Shown piece by piece: positions 43,260 through 53,994 of a DNA stretch of 64,000 nt. The stretch is taken from assembly GCF_007827815.1 (NCBI RefSeq), contig NZ_VITH01000001.1:620001-684000 (forward strand), in the 5' to 3' direction. The translations under genes and the position numbers were made by a program. The first letter of the stretch is position 1. Each line of letters starts with the position of its first letter. Below the pieces are notes generated by a model. That model made no database searches, was not told the DNA's origin, and saw nothing but the letters and a program-made list of their open reading frames with translations. Source of the stretch: Azospirillum brasilense (GTDB lineage Bacteria; Pseudomonadota; Alphaproteobacteria; Azospirillales; Azospirillaceae).

Positions 43260-44122
43260 GCCTCACACGAGACAGCGCCGAATCGTCCCGCCGGGGCGGG
43301 CGTTCGGCCCGGCCGCGCGGCGGGGTGGACATGGCGACGCTGGTCGGTCTGGCCGCCGCCGCCGTGGTCATCTTCGTCGCCATGGCGGCGGGCGGCAGTC
43401 TGCGCGCCTTCGTCGACCCGCCGTCGCTCATCATCGTGCTGGGCGGCACGCTGGCGGTCACCACCGCCTCCTTCTCGCTGTCCGACGTGGCCATCGCGTG
43501 GCGCGACGCCGGGGCGGTGCTGATCCACCGGACCAGCGACCCGCGCGGCGTGGCCCGGCAGGTGCTGCTGCTCGCCGAGGCGGCGCGGCGGGCGCCGGAG
43601 ACGCTGCGCAACGTCCTGCCGGAGCTGAAGCACGAGTCCTTCCTGCACCGCTCGGTCACGCTGGTGGCCGAAGGGCTGCCGCCCGACGACATCGAGCGGA
43701 TGCTGATCGGCGAAGTCGAGGCGTCGGGCGCCGGCAAGGTCAAGAGTGCCGGCGTGCTGCGCCGGGCGTCGGAGGTGGCGCCGGCCATGGGGCTGATCGG
43801 CACGCTGGTCGGCCTCGTCCAGATGCTGGGCAGCCTCAACGACCCGTCAAGCATCGGCCCGGCCATGGCGCTGGCCCTGCTGACCACCTTCTACGGGGCG
43901 GTGCTGGGCAACGTCGCGCTGGCCCCGCTGGCCGCCAAGGTGGAGCGGACGGCGGAAGAGGACGCGCTCGTCAAGACTCTCTACACCATCGGCGCGGTAT
44001 CCATCGCGCGTCAGGAAAATCCGCGGCGTCTGGAGATGCTCCTGAACGCCGTTCTTCCGCCTGGAAAGCGGATTCAGTACTTCGACCGGGACTCCGACCG
44101 GGGTTCTCCGAGGGGAGCGTAA
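43256..44122 (+). CDS. MotA/PomA-type flagellar stator subunit-like protein
   Basis: The product is 288 aa with four hydrophobic segments (about 25-47, 57-75, 175-197 and 205-228). Stator-type signatures are FVDPPSLIIVLGGTLAV, the cytoplasmic loop with RRAPETLRNVLPELKHE, and APAMGLIGTLVGLVQMLGSLNDPSSIGPAMALALLTTFYGAVLGNV in pieces. This last part fits PomA/MotA of the sodium- or proton-driven stators. No motB-type partner is adjacent, so it must pair with a MotB encoded elsewhere or be a specialised paralogue. It is coupled to fliN and followed after 1 base by flbD. Confidence 0.88.
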   Translation: MSLTRDSAESSRRGGRSARPRGGVDMATLVGLAAAAVVIFVAMAAGGSLRAFVDPPSLIIVLGGTLAVTTASFSLSDVAIAWRDAGAVLIHRTSDPRGVARQVLLLAEAARRAPETLRNVLPELKHESFLHRSVTLVAEGLPPDDIERMLIGEVEASGAGKVKSAGVLRRASEVAPAMGLIGTLVGLVQMLGSLNDPSSIGPAMALALLTTFYGAVLGNVALAPLAAKVERTAEEDALVKTLYTIGAVSIARQENPRRLEMLLNAVLPPGKRIQYFDRDSDRGSPRGA

Positions 44123-44123
44123 G

Positions 44124-45662
<1,539 letters not shown>

Positions 45663-45697
45663 TCCGCTGATCGGGGGAAAGGCGGAGGAGCGGCGGC

Positions 45698-47860
45698 ATG
45701 GCATTGACCGAACACAATCCGGGGGCACGCGCGGGCGGCGGCAACATGTCCGCGCTGACCGACATGGCGGCCGTCGCGAAGAGCGCGCTGAAGCGCGGCG
45801 ACATCGTGATGGCGGCCGGCATCATGCTGATCGTCGTCGGGCTGATCCTGCCTCTGCCCCCGATGCTGCTCGACGTGATGCTCGGGCTCAACGTCACCAT
45901 CTCGGTCCTGATCCTGATGGTGGTGCTGTTCATCGAAAAGCCGCTGGAGCTGTCGGCCTATCCGACGATCCTGCTCATCACCACGCTTTTGCGCCTGTCT
46001 CTGAACATGGCCTCCACCCGCCTGATCCTGACGCAGGGCCACGAGGGAACCTCCGCGGCGGGCCATGTGATCGAGGCCTTCGCCGGCTTCGTCATGGGCG
46101 GCGACTTCATCATCGGCGTGATCGTCTACGCGATTTTGACGATCGTGAACTTCAAGGTCATCACCGCCGGTTCGGGCCGCATCGCCGAAGTGGCGGCGCG
46201 CTTCACCCTGGACGCCATGCCCGGCAAGCAGATGGCCATCGACGCCGACCTGTCCGCCGGCATGATCGACGAGACCACCGCCCGCGCCAAGCGCAAGGAG
46301 CTGGAGGACGAAAGCGCCTTCTTCGGCTCCATGGACGGTGCGTCGAAGTTCGTGAAGGGCGACGCCGTCGCCGGCCTGATGATCATGTTCATCAACATCA
46401 TCGGCGGCGTGTCGCTGGCGGTCCTGCGCTACGACATGCCGATCCTGCAGGCGCTGGACACCTTCACCAAGCTGACCATCGGCGACGGCCTCGTCTCGCA
46501 GATCCCGGCGCTGGTCATCTCCATCTCCGCCGGCTTCCTGGTGTCGAAGGCCGGCACCGGCGGCTCCACCGACAAGGCGGTGGTCGGCCAGCTCACCAAC
46601 CATGTCAGCGCGCTCGGCCTGTCGGCGGGCGCGATGACGCTGCTGGCCCTGATGCCGGGCATGCCGGTGCTGCCCTTCCTGCCGGTGATCGCCGTCGTCG
46701 GGGCCGCCGCGTGGTATCTGCCGAAGATGCGCGCCAAGAAGGAGGCGGAGGAGGCCGCCGCCGCTGCCGCCGAGGCCGCGGGCATGGGCGGGCCGGGCGG
46801 CGGGGCCGCCCCGGTGGCCGACGAGCCGATCGCCACGGCGCTGGCCATCGACCTGATCCGGCTGGAGCTGGGCTACGGCCTGCTGTCGCTGATCAACCAG
46901 CCGCAGGCGGGCAGCCACCGGCTGACCGACCAGATCAAGGGGCTGCGCCGCCAGATCGCCGGCGAGGTCGGGTTCGTCATGCCCGCCGTGCGCATCCAGG
47001 ACAACCTCCAGCTTCCGCCCAACGCCTACATCATCCGCGTCAAGGAGATCGAGGCGGGGCGCGGCGACATCCGCCCGAACATGCTGCTGGTCATGGACCC
47101 GCGCGGCGAGGCGATGAGCCTGCCCGGCGAGCAGACGGTGGAGCCGACCTTCGGCCTGCCGGCCATCTGGATCGAGCCGGGCTACCGCGAGGAGGCGCTG
47201 TTCAAGGGCTACACGGTGGTCGATCCGTCCACGGTCATCACCACGCATCTGACGGAACTCATCAAGGACAACATGCCGGAGCTGCTGTCCTTCACCGAGA
47301 CGCAGAAGCTGCTGGACGAGCTGGACAAGGAGCACCAGAAGCTGATCGCCGACGTGGTGCCGGCGCAGATCACTGTGGGCGGATTGCAACGGGTGTTGCA
47401 GAACCTGCTTGCAGAACGGGTGTCGGTACGCGATCTTGCGACCATTCTGGAGGGCGTGTCCGAAGCGGCAAGCCAAACCCGCAGCATCACGCAGATCACC
47501 GAGCATGTGCGCACGCGCCTGGCGCGGCAGATCTGCGACGCGAACATCAACGAGATGGGAGTGATCCCGCTCGTCACCCTGTCCCCCGAGTGGGAACAGG
47601 GGTTCGCGGAATCGCTGGTGGGCGATGGCGACGACCGGCAACTGACGATGGCGCCGAGCCGGCTTCAGCAATTCATCACTTCGGTCCGCCAAACCTTCGA
47701 GCGACACGCCATGATGGGCGAGACCCCCGTCCTGTTGACCAGCCCCCTGATCCGTCCCTTCGTCCGCTCGATCGTCGAGCGGTTCCGGCCGGCCACCGTG
47801 GTGATGTCGCAGAACGAGATTCACCCCAAGGCGCGGATCAAGACCCTGGGGCAGATCTGA
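45698..47860 (+). CDS. flhA: Flagellar export apparatus protein FlhA
   Basis: The 720-aa central gate of the flagellar type III export machine has eight N-terminal membrane segments (about 30-345), including PTILLITTLLRLSLNMASTRLIL and the FHIPEP-like loop region AVAARFTLDAMPGKQMAIDADLSAG in pieces. The large cytoplasmic domain (about 370-720) carries IELGYGLLSLINQP-like sequence, PAVRIQDNLQLPPNAYIIRVKE and VLLTSPLIRPFVRSIVERF. It follows flbD after 35 bases. Confidence 0.98.
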   Translation: MALTEHNPGARAGGGNMSALTDMAAVAKSALKRGDIVMAAGIMLIVVGLILPLPPMLLDVMLGLNVTISVLILMVVLFIEKPLELSAYPTILLITTLLRLSLNMASTRLILTQGHEGTSAAGHVIEAFAGFVMGGDFIIGVIVYAILTIVNFKVITAGSGRIAEVAARFTLDAMPGKQMAIDADLSAGMIDETTARAKRKELEDESAFFGSMDGASKFVKGDAVAGLMIMFINIIGGVSLAVLRYDMPILQALDTFTKLTIGDGLVSQIPALVISISAGFLVSKAGTGGSTDKAVVGQLTNHVSALGLSAGAMTLLALMPGMPVLPFLPVIAVVGAAAWYLPKMRAKKEAEEAAAAAAEAAGMGGPGGGAAPVADEPIATALAIDLIRLELGYGLLSLINQPQAGSHRLTDQIKGLRRQIAGEVGFVMPAVRIQDNLQLPPNAYIIRVKEIEAGRGDIRPNMLLVMDPRGEAMSLPGEQTVEPTFGLPAIWIEPGYREEALFKGYTVVDPSTVITTHLTELIKDNMPELLSFTETQKLLDELDKEHQKLIADVVPAQITVGGLQRVLQNLLAERVSVRDLATILEGVSEAASQTRSITQITEHVRTRLARQICDANINEMGVIPLVTLSPEWEQGFAESLVGDGDDRQLTMAPSRLQQFITSVRQTFERHAMMGETPVLLTSPLIRPFVRSIVERFRPATVVMSQNEIHPKARIKTLGQI

Positions 47861-47903
47861 TGCAGGCCATGACGAACCAGTGTGACAGGCGGGGAGCGGG
47901 CCG

Positions 47904-48965
47904 ATGCGGCTGAAGTCGTTCCACGCCAAGTCCATGTCCGAAGCCATGCGCATGGTCCGCCAGACGCTGGGCGACGATGCCATCATCGTCGCCACGCGCG
48001 AGGAGGACGGCGGCGGCGTTCGCGTGACCGCGGCGGTGGAGGACGACGATCTGCTGATGGCGCAGGCGCGCACGGCCCAGCCGACCCGGACCGCCCGCCC
48101 CGTGGTGGTGGTCGAGGAGGAGCCGGAGATCGACGTGGGCGAGGTGGTGGCCGACGTGCTGCACCGCCACGGCGTTCCCGCCGCGCTGGCCGAGCAGTTG
48201 ATCGACGCCGCCGCCGGTCTGGACACCGACGACCCCGCGCTGGCGCTGGGCGCCGCCCTCGACTCCATGTTCACCTTCAGCCCGCTGCAGGACCGGCGCG
48301 GCGGCAACAAGCCGCTGATCCTGGTCGGACCGCCGGGCAGCGGCAAGACGCTGATCGTCGCCAAGCTGGCCGCCCAAGCGGTGTTCCGCAAACGCTCGGT
48401 CGGCGTGATCACCACCGACACGGTTCGCGCCGGCGGCATGGAACAGTTGGCCGCCTTCACGCGTCTGATGAAAATCAAACTGGCGACGGTGGAGGACCCC
48501 GACGCGCTCGCGGGCGCGTTCGAGGTCAGCCGCGGCGCCGATGTCGTCCTGGTGGATACCGCCGGGCGCAACCCCTACAACCGGGAAGACATGGCCGACC
48601 TCAAGGCCCTGCTGTCCGCCGGGGTGGCCGAGCCGATCCTCGTGCTCCCCGCCGGGCTGGACGCCATGGAAGCCGCCGACATCGCCCAGTCCTTCAAGGC
48701 GCTGGGCGTGCGGCGGATGCTGATCACCCGGCTCGACATGGCGCGGCGGCTGGGCAGCCTGCTCGGCACCGCGCACCGTTCGCGCATGGCCTTCTGCAAC
48801 GCCAGCGTTTCCTCCAAAGTGGCCGAAGGACTGACACCGCTGAACCCGGTGGCCTTCGCCCGCCTGATGATGCCCGCCGAGGACAAGGCGGCGCGCAACC
48901 GGCCCAAGCCGGCGGCCCCTGCCAAGACCAAAGCCGTTCGTTCTTCGTCGAGGACCATCCCATGA
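47904..48965 (+). CDS. flhF: Flagellar SRP-family GTPase FlhF
   Basis: The 353-aa GTPase controls flagellar placement. The FlhF start is MRLKSFHAKSMSEAMRMVRQTLGDDAIIVATRE. The short N domain is followed by the G domain with P-loop GPPGSGKT (about 142-149), TDTVRAGGMEQLAAF, DVVLVDTAGRNPYN and LITRLDMARRLGSLL. It overlaps flhG by four bases. With FlhG it sets the polar site and number of flagella, which fits an organism with a polar flagellum. Confidence 0.95.
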   Translation: MRLKSFHAKSMSEAMRMVRQTLGDDAIIVATREEDGGGVRVTAAVEDDDLLMAQARTAQPTRTARPVVVVEEEPEIDVGEVVADVLHRHGVPAALAEQLIDAAAGLDTDDPALALGAALDSMFTFSPLQDRRGGNKPLILVGPPGSGKTLIVAKLAAQAVFRKRSVGVITTDTVRAGGMEQLAAFTRLMKIKLATVEDPDALAGAFEVSRGADVVLVDTAGRNPYNREDMADLKALLSAGVAEPILVLPAGLDAMEAADIAQSFKALGVRRMLITRLDMARRLGSLLGTAHRSRMAFCNASVSSKVAEGLTPLNPVAFARLMMPAEDKAARNRPKPAAPAKTKAVRSSSRTIP

Positions 48966-49756
48966 CCGATCCGGTGTTTCCGGCCGCCCTCAAGAACGTT
49001 CACCCGCTGCGCGGTGCCAACGTCATCGCCGTGGCCAGTGGAAAGGGCGGCGTCGGCAAGACGTGGTTCTCGATCACGCTCGCCCACGCGCTGACCAAGA
49101 TGGGCAAGAACTCGCTGCTGTTCGACGGCGACCTCGGCCTCGCCAACGTCGACATCCAGCTCGGCTTCCAGCCGAAGAACGATCTCGGCGCGGTCATCAA
49201 CGGCGACGTGACGCTGGGCCGCGCGGCCCAGCGCTACACCGAGGGCGGCTTCGACATCATCGCCGGCCGCTCCGGCTCCGGCACGCTCGCCCAGCTGCCG
49301 AGCCAGCGCCTGTCCGGCCTGCGCAACGACCTGATGGAGCTGGCCCGGCGCTACGACTGCGTCATCATGGACATGGGCGCCGGCGTCGACCGCACGGTGC
49401 GCACCCTGTCCGGCCCGGCCGGGACGACGCTGGTGGTGACGACGGACGAGCCGACCTCGCTGACCGATGCCTACGCCTTCATCAAGCTGACCCACGCCAC
49501 CAACCCCACCGCCGACCTGCGCGTCGTGGTCAACATGGCGCAGAGCGTGAAGGACGGCGAGCGCACCTACGGCACCATCCTGAAGGCCTGCCAGAACTTC
49601 CTGAAATACAAGCCCGCCCTGGCCGGCATCATCCGCCGCGACCTGAAGGTGCGCGACGCCATCCGCAACCAGTCGCCGCTGCTGACCCGCTCCCCCAGCT
49701 CCGACGCGGCGCGGGACGTGCTGGCCATCGCCCAGCGGCTTCTGAACGGCCAGTAA
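48962..49756 (+). CDS. flhG: MinD-like ATPase FlhG (flagellar number control)
   Basis: The 264-aa ParA/MinD-family ATPase has a deviant Walker A SGKGGVGKTWFS (residues 26-37), the GDLGLANVDIQLG switch and Walker B YDCVIMDMGAGVD. The membrane-targeting C-terminus is short (DVLAIAQRLLNGQ). It restricts flagellar number together with FlhF and can contact FlbD/FleQ-type regulators. The conserved DQAAGL-like N-terminal FleQ-binding motif of some FlhG proteins is not evident. Confidence 0.94.
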   Translation: MTDPVFPAALKNVHPLRGANVIAVASGKGGVGKTWFSITLAHALTKMGKNSLLFDGDLGLANVDIQLGFQPKNDLGAVINGDVTLGRAAQRYTEGGFDIIAGRSGSGTLAQLPSQRLSGLRNDLMELARRYDCVIMDMGAGVDRTVRTLSGPAGTTLVVTTDEPTSLTDAYAFIKLTHATNPTADLRVVVNMAQSVKDGERTYGTILKACQNFLKYKPALAGIIRRDLKVRDAIRNQSPLLTRSPSSDAARDVLAIAQRLLNGQ

Positions 49757-49763
49757 GTCCGGG

Positions 49764-51839
49764 ATGGGGGGCGCCCTTCCACCCCCGGTCGTCGGAACGC
49801 CCGCCACCCCCGCGGCGGCGGCCACCCCCGCGCCCGCCCCGGTGGCGGTCGCCGAGGGCACGGTCAAGGCCCTGCCCGAGCGCCTGCAGGACATCGCCCG
49901 CCCGGTGGTGCTGACCGGCACCGTCGTCGGGACCACGCCGGAGGGCTTGGCCCGCGTGCGCACCCAGGCCGGCGAGCTGCTCGTGCAGACCCCGACGCCG
50001 CTGCCCGCCGACAGGCCGGTGACGCTCCAGATCACCCCGGCGCAGGTGCTGCTGGAGCAGGCCGCATCGGCCGATCCCGCCGCGGCGTCCCCCACCCAGA
50101 GCCTCGCGGCGAAGGTGCTGGTGCTGACCCAGGGCACCCCGGCCACGGCACCAACCACATTGCCGAACGTCCCGACCACGCCGACAACGAGCGGACCGGC
50201 GCCGATCATCCCCGGCCAGACCGGCGCGGCACGGCCTCAGGGCTCGGCGACTCCGTTGGTGATCCTGCCCAACCCGGCGTCCACCACAGCGACAACAGGA
50301 CCGGCCGGCCAGCCGCTTCCCCTGCTGCTGCCGGGCACCATCGTGCCGGCGCTGGTCATCGCCGCGGCGCCCAAGCCTCCGGCTCCCCCCGGCATGGCCC
50401 CGGCCCTTCCCGGCCAGCCGGCCGCCACACCGGCCACACCGGCCCCGCCCCCCGTCACGGACGGCGCCTCCGGCGCGCCCCCGGCGCCGGCCAGCCAGCC
50501 CATCGCCACTTCCGCTCCTCCGCAGGCGCCGCCTTCACCCGCTCCGGCGGGAGCGACGGCGCCGCCTCCCGGCAAGCCGATGCTCGACGCCACGGTGGAA
50601 CTCGGCGGTGACGCGGCGCATCCCGGCGGCGACCTCGGAGAGCCGGCGTCTTCCGCGAAGCCGGCCCTCGTGAAACCCGCCACGGACCCCATGCTGACCC
50701 AGGGCGGCACCGTCGCTCTGAAGATCCTGACCGTCACCCCGCCACCGGACCAGCCGCCGGCCGCTCCGCCCGACGACGCTTCCCTCCCGCCGGATGATCA
50801 GAATCCCGGCGCCCCGCCGCGCAAGGACGGCGCACCGCCTCACCCGGCGTCCCCGCCGCTGGCAGCGCCGCAGCCGCTCCCCGCCCCGCCACGCACCGCG
50901 GCGGCGGCAGCGGCCGCGACGCCGACCATGCCCGGCGCGCACCCCGGGTCCGCCCCGGCGTCTCCGGAGTCCCCCGACGGGCCGGTGCTGAAGGGCACGG
51001 TGGCCGGCAGCACGCCGCAGGGCCAGCCGATCCTCGCCACACCCCAGGGCATGCTGGCGCTGAACGTCCAGGCGAGCCTGCCGCAGGGCAGCGCCGTCAC
51101 CGCCATGCTGACCGATCCGGCCAAGGCGCTCCAGACCGCACCGTCCCCGCTCGCCGCGGAGCCGGGCCCGTTGAGCGAACGGGACTGGCCGGCCATGCGC
51201 CAACTTCTGACCGCCCTGGCCGGGGTGGACCGCTCCGCCGCGCAGGCGCTGATCGGCACGGTGATGCCGCAGCCAAACCGCAAGCTGGGCGCGGCGATCA
51301 GCTTCTTCCTGTCGGCGATCCGCGGCGGCGACGCCCGCGGCTGGCTGGGCGAGGACGCCGCCTCCGCCCTGGAGAAATCCGGCCAGGGAAGCCTGCTGTC
51401 CCAGCTGGAGCGCGAGTTCCGCAGCCTCCAGCAGCAGGCGGGCGATCCCCTGCCCGGCGACTGGCGCCCCTACACCCTGCCGATGATGGACGCCAATGGG
51501 CTGCTGCCCATGAAGCTGCACATCCACCCCATCCAGCCCGACGAGGATGGGAAAACGGGCCGCAAGGCCGGCGACAAGGGCAGCCGCTTCCTGCTCGACC
51601 TCGATCTCAGCCGTCTCGGCCCGATGCAGCTCGACGGGCTGGTGCAGCCCAACCGGTTCGACCTGATCCTGCGCAGCCACACCCCGCTGGCGCCGGAGAT
51701 CCGCTTGGACCTGATCCAGATTTTCGCGGACAGCATCCGTGCCGTCGGCTACATCGGCGGCCTGTCCTTCCAGTCCGGCGCCAAATGCTGGGTCAAGCTG
51801 ACCCGCGTCGGGGCCGGCGGCAGCAGCTACACCGCCTGA
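49764..51839 (+). CDS. fliK: Flagellar hook-length control protein FliK-like
   Basis: The 691-aa protein is mostly Pro/Ala/Thr-rich and disordered (residues 1-455), as expected for a molecular ruler. A C-terminal globular part of about 160 residues (MDANGLLPMKLHIHPIQPDED, RFLLDLDLSRLGPMQLDGLV, RFDLILRSHTPLAPEIRLDLIQIF in pieces) matches FliK C-terminal domains. The family is poorly conserved, so the name rests on composition, the C-terminal pattern and the location 7 bases after flhG. A YGLSFQSGAKCW-like end is unusual. Confidence 0.75.
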   Translation: MGGALPPPVVGTPATPAAAATPAPAPVAVAEGTVKALPERLQDIARPVVLTGTVVGTTPEGLARVRTQAGELLVQTPTPLPADRPVTLQITPAQVLLEQAASADPAAASPTQSLAAKVLVLTQGTPATAPTTLPNVPTTPTTSGPAPIIPGQTGAARPQGSATPLVILPNPASTTATTGPAGQPLPLLLPGTIVPALVIAAAPKPPAPPGMAPALPGQPAATPATPAPPPVTDGASGAPPAPASQPIATSAPPQAPPSPAPAGATAPPPGKPMLDATVELGGDAAHPGGDLGEPASSAKPALVKPATDPMLTQGGTVALKILTVTPPPDQPPAAPPDDASLPPDDQNPGAPPRKDGAPPHPASPPLAAPQPLPAPPRTAAAAAAATPTMPGAHPGSAPASPESPDGPVLKGTVAGSTPQGQPILATPQGMLALNVQASLPQGSAVTAMLTDPAKALQTAPSPLAAEPGPLSERDWPAMRQLLTALAGVDRSAAQALIGTVMPQPNRKLGAAISFFLSAIRGGDARGWLGEDAASALEKSGQGSLLSQLEREFRSLQQQAGDPLPGDWRPYTLPMMDANGLLPMKLHIHPIQPDEDGKTGRKAGDKGSRFLLDLDLSRLGPMQLDGLVQPNRFDLILRSHTPLAPEIRLDLIQIFADSIRAVGYIGGLSFQSGAKCWVKLTRVGAGGSSYTA

Positions 51840-51853
51840 CGAGCCCGGACGCC

Positions 51854-52216
51854 ATGCACCGCCGCGAATTTTTGACCACCGCCGCCAACCCGGACGCCCG
51901 CCACGACTATCTGGTGGAGTTGCACGGGGAACCGGCGCCCGGCATCCGCCTGACCCTGCGCTACGTGCCCGACCGCGCGGTGGGCACGCCGGACGGTGTC
52001 GCCGCCTATCTCGGCGCCCTGTTCGACACTGCGGCGGCGGCCGGTCCGGAGGCGCTGGCCGTCGCCGTGCTCGACGACCTCAACAACGAATTGATCCCCC
52101 GCTGGGTGGAGATCACGGTGGAGCGGAGCCTGCCCGTCCCCCACCGCGTGGTCATCGAGGACCGCCAACCCGGCTGGGACAACCCGCATCTGTTCTCCCG
52201 GATGCGGCGCGTCTGA
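51854..52216 (+). CDS. QueF-like T-fold protein lacking the catalytic segment, 120 aa
   Basis: The start MHRREFLTTAANPDARHDYL fits a QueF-family beginning (NP...RDYLVE). Residues 34-45 (IRLTLRYVPDRA) match the QueF strand ITLRYVPD. VLDDLNNELIPRWVEI at about 75-90 matches its DLVxxxxPRWxEV helix-strand. Unimodular QueF reduces preQ0 to preQ1 with an active Cys and Asp in EFTSxCPxTGQPDF. That whole segment of about 14 residues is missing here and replaced by PAPG. The protein is therefore unlikely to be a nitrile reductase. It lies 14 bases after fliK in the flagellar operon, so a motility role is plausible but unproven. The comparison is from memory. Confidence 0.7.
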   Translation: MHRREFLTTAANPDARHDYLVELHGEPAPGIRLTLRYVPDRAVGTPDGVAAYLGALFDTAAAAGPEALAVAVLDDLNNELIPRWVEITVERSLPVPHRVVIEDRQPGWDNPHLFSRMRRV

Positions 52217-52332
52217 TTTCCCGTTCCCGTCGCCATCATCCGGACGGCATGGCTGCACCGCGCCGATCCACGGCGTTGATCGCTTGATTTCCTCAACCCG
52301 CATGCGAATAAAGCGGGTCGGTCGGTGCGTGG

Positions 52333-53967
52333 ATGAGTCCGTTGAAACGTACACGAATATTGAGACGCGCCCAAACCCTCTGGGCGCGCGTTGGGCTTCG
52401 CGCACGCCTCGAAGCCTTCATTCTGCTCGCCCTTCTTCCACTGGTGGTTCTGGTTCTCGTTCTTCTTCTTCAAGAGCGCAGCCAGGACATCGAACGGGCA
52501 CGCGAGGGCACCCGCCTGCTGGCCCACCGCGGGGCGCTGCAGCAGACGCAGATCGTGCAGCAGGTCCGCAGCGTCCTCCAGCTTCTCACCCTCGTTCCCG
52601 ACATCCGGGAAGCGATCCCCGGACGCTGCACCACCCTGTTGAAGCAAACGACCGACCTGTATCCCTGGGCCTCCGGTTTCGGTGTGTTCGATCCCGATGG
52701 AAAGCTGCTGTGCAACAGCAGCGACAATCGGCCCGTGAACCTCGGCCAGCGCGACTACTTCAAAGAGGCGGTGGCGGCGCGCCGATTCACGGTCAGCAAC
52801 TTCCTGATCGGCCAGAACAGCAAGCAGCCCCGCGTGGTCGCCGCCCTGCCGATTCTCGGCGCCGGCGGGTCGGTCAGCCGCGTGCTGGTGGCCGGTGTGG
52901 ATCTGAGCTGGCTTGCCGAGCTGTCCGCCGAGATCGCCCGCGAGTCCGGCGGGACCGTGTCGCTGTTCGACTCCCAGGGGACGATCCTCGCCCGCGTGCC
53001 GGACCCGCAAGGCCTCGTCGGGCACTCCATGGGCGACCACCCGACGGTCCGCAGATTCCTTGAGGACGACGCGGGCATCATCGAGGGCGGCGGCCTGGAC
53101 GGCGTGCCCCGGATCAGCGGCTTCGCGACCCTGGCGGACACCGGCGCCAAGATCGTCGTCGCCGTCGCCCGCGACGACATCCTGGCCGCGGCCGACCGGA
53201 ACCTGCTGGTGGGAACCGGTGTCATGGTCGGCGTGGTGCTCCTCATCGTCGGAGGGGTCTGGGTGCTGATGGACGTGATGATCCTGCGCGGCCTGCGCGA
53301 CCTCAAGGCGTCGGCGGCGTTTCTCTCGTCGGACCTCTTCGATCCTCACGCCCCCTGCACGCCCGCTCCAACTCATCCGTCCGAGTTCAGCCAGGTCGCC
53401 CAGGCGATGCGGACAATGGGACGGACGCTGACCGCCATCGCGTTCGAGGATCGCCTGACCGGGCTCGCCAACCGACGCTCCTTCGAAGCGCATGTGGAGC
53501 GCCTTCAGGAGCAGCCGGCGGAGGAGCAGACCGCGATCGCCATCCTCTACATCGACCTCGACGGGTTCAAACCGGTCAACGACCAGCACGGACACCACAC
53601 CGGCGACGCCGCATTGAAGGAGATCGGTGCCCGGCTGTCGCGCTGCGTGCGCCATGGGGATTTCGCCGGCCGCCTCGGCGGCGACGAGTTCGCCGTTCTG
53701 CTGTCCCTGGCGGACGGCCAGCCGGAGCGTTACATCCGGGACGTCGCCCGACGGATCATCGACAGCGTGTCCGCCCCGATCCTGGTCGATGACCTGGACG
53801 TCCGGATCGGGTGCAGCATCGGCATCGCGCTTTGGCCATCGGACACGGAGGATCTCGTCGTGGCTCTCCAGAACGCCGATCAGGCGCTGTACGCCGCCAA
53901 ACGCGCCGGCCGCGGCCGCGCGGTCACCTATTCGGAGCTTTCCGACAATAAGGCCGAGTCGATCTGA
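52333..53967 (+). CDS. Membrane diguanylate cyclase with periplasmic Cache-type sensor
   Basis: The 544-aa protein makes c-di-GMP from two GTP. A membrane segment (about 27-46), a periplasmic domain of about 240 residues resembling dCache (LYPWASGFGVFDPDGKLLC, RDYFKEAVAARRFTVSNFLIG) and a second membrane segment (about 292-318) precede the GGDEF domain. The active site is an intact GGDEF at 449-453. The product-inhibition motif RHGD (440-443) lies exactly five residues before it, so feedback inhibition is expected. No EAL domain is present. It follows the flagellar operon after 116 bases and could tune motility. Confidence 0.94.
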   Translation: MSPLKRTRILRRAQTLWARVGLRARLEAFILLALLPLVVLVLVLLLQERSQDIERAREGTRLLAHRGALQQTQIVQQVRSVLQLLTLVPDIREAIPGRCTTLLKQTTDLYPWASGFGVFDPDGKLLCNSSDNRPVNLGQRDYFKEAVAARRFTVSNFLIGQNSKQPRVVAALPILGAGGSVSRVLVAGVDLSWLAELSAEIARESGGTVSLFDSQGTILARVPDPQGLVGHSMGDHPTVRRFLEDDAGIIEGGGLDGVPRISGFATLADTGAKIVVAVARDDILAAADRNLLVGTGVMVGVVLLIVGGVWVLMDVMILRGLRDLKASAAFLSSDLFDPHAPCTPAPTHPSEFSQVAQAMRTMGRTLTAIAFEDRLTGLANRRSFEAHVERLQEQPAEEQTAIAILYIDLDGFKPVNDQHGHHTGDAALKEIGARLSRCVRHGDFAGRLGGDEFAVLLSLADGQPERYIRDVARRIIDSVSAPILVDDLDVRIGCSIGIALWPSDTEDLVVALQNADQALYAAKRAGRGRAVTYSELSDNKAESI

Positions 53968-53994
53968 GCAGGCCTGTCGGATTGGCCCGGCGCG

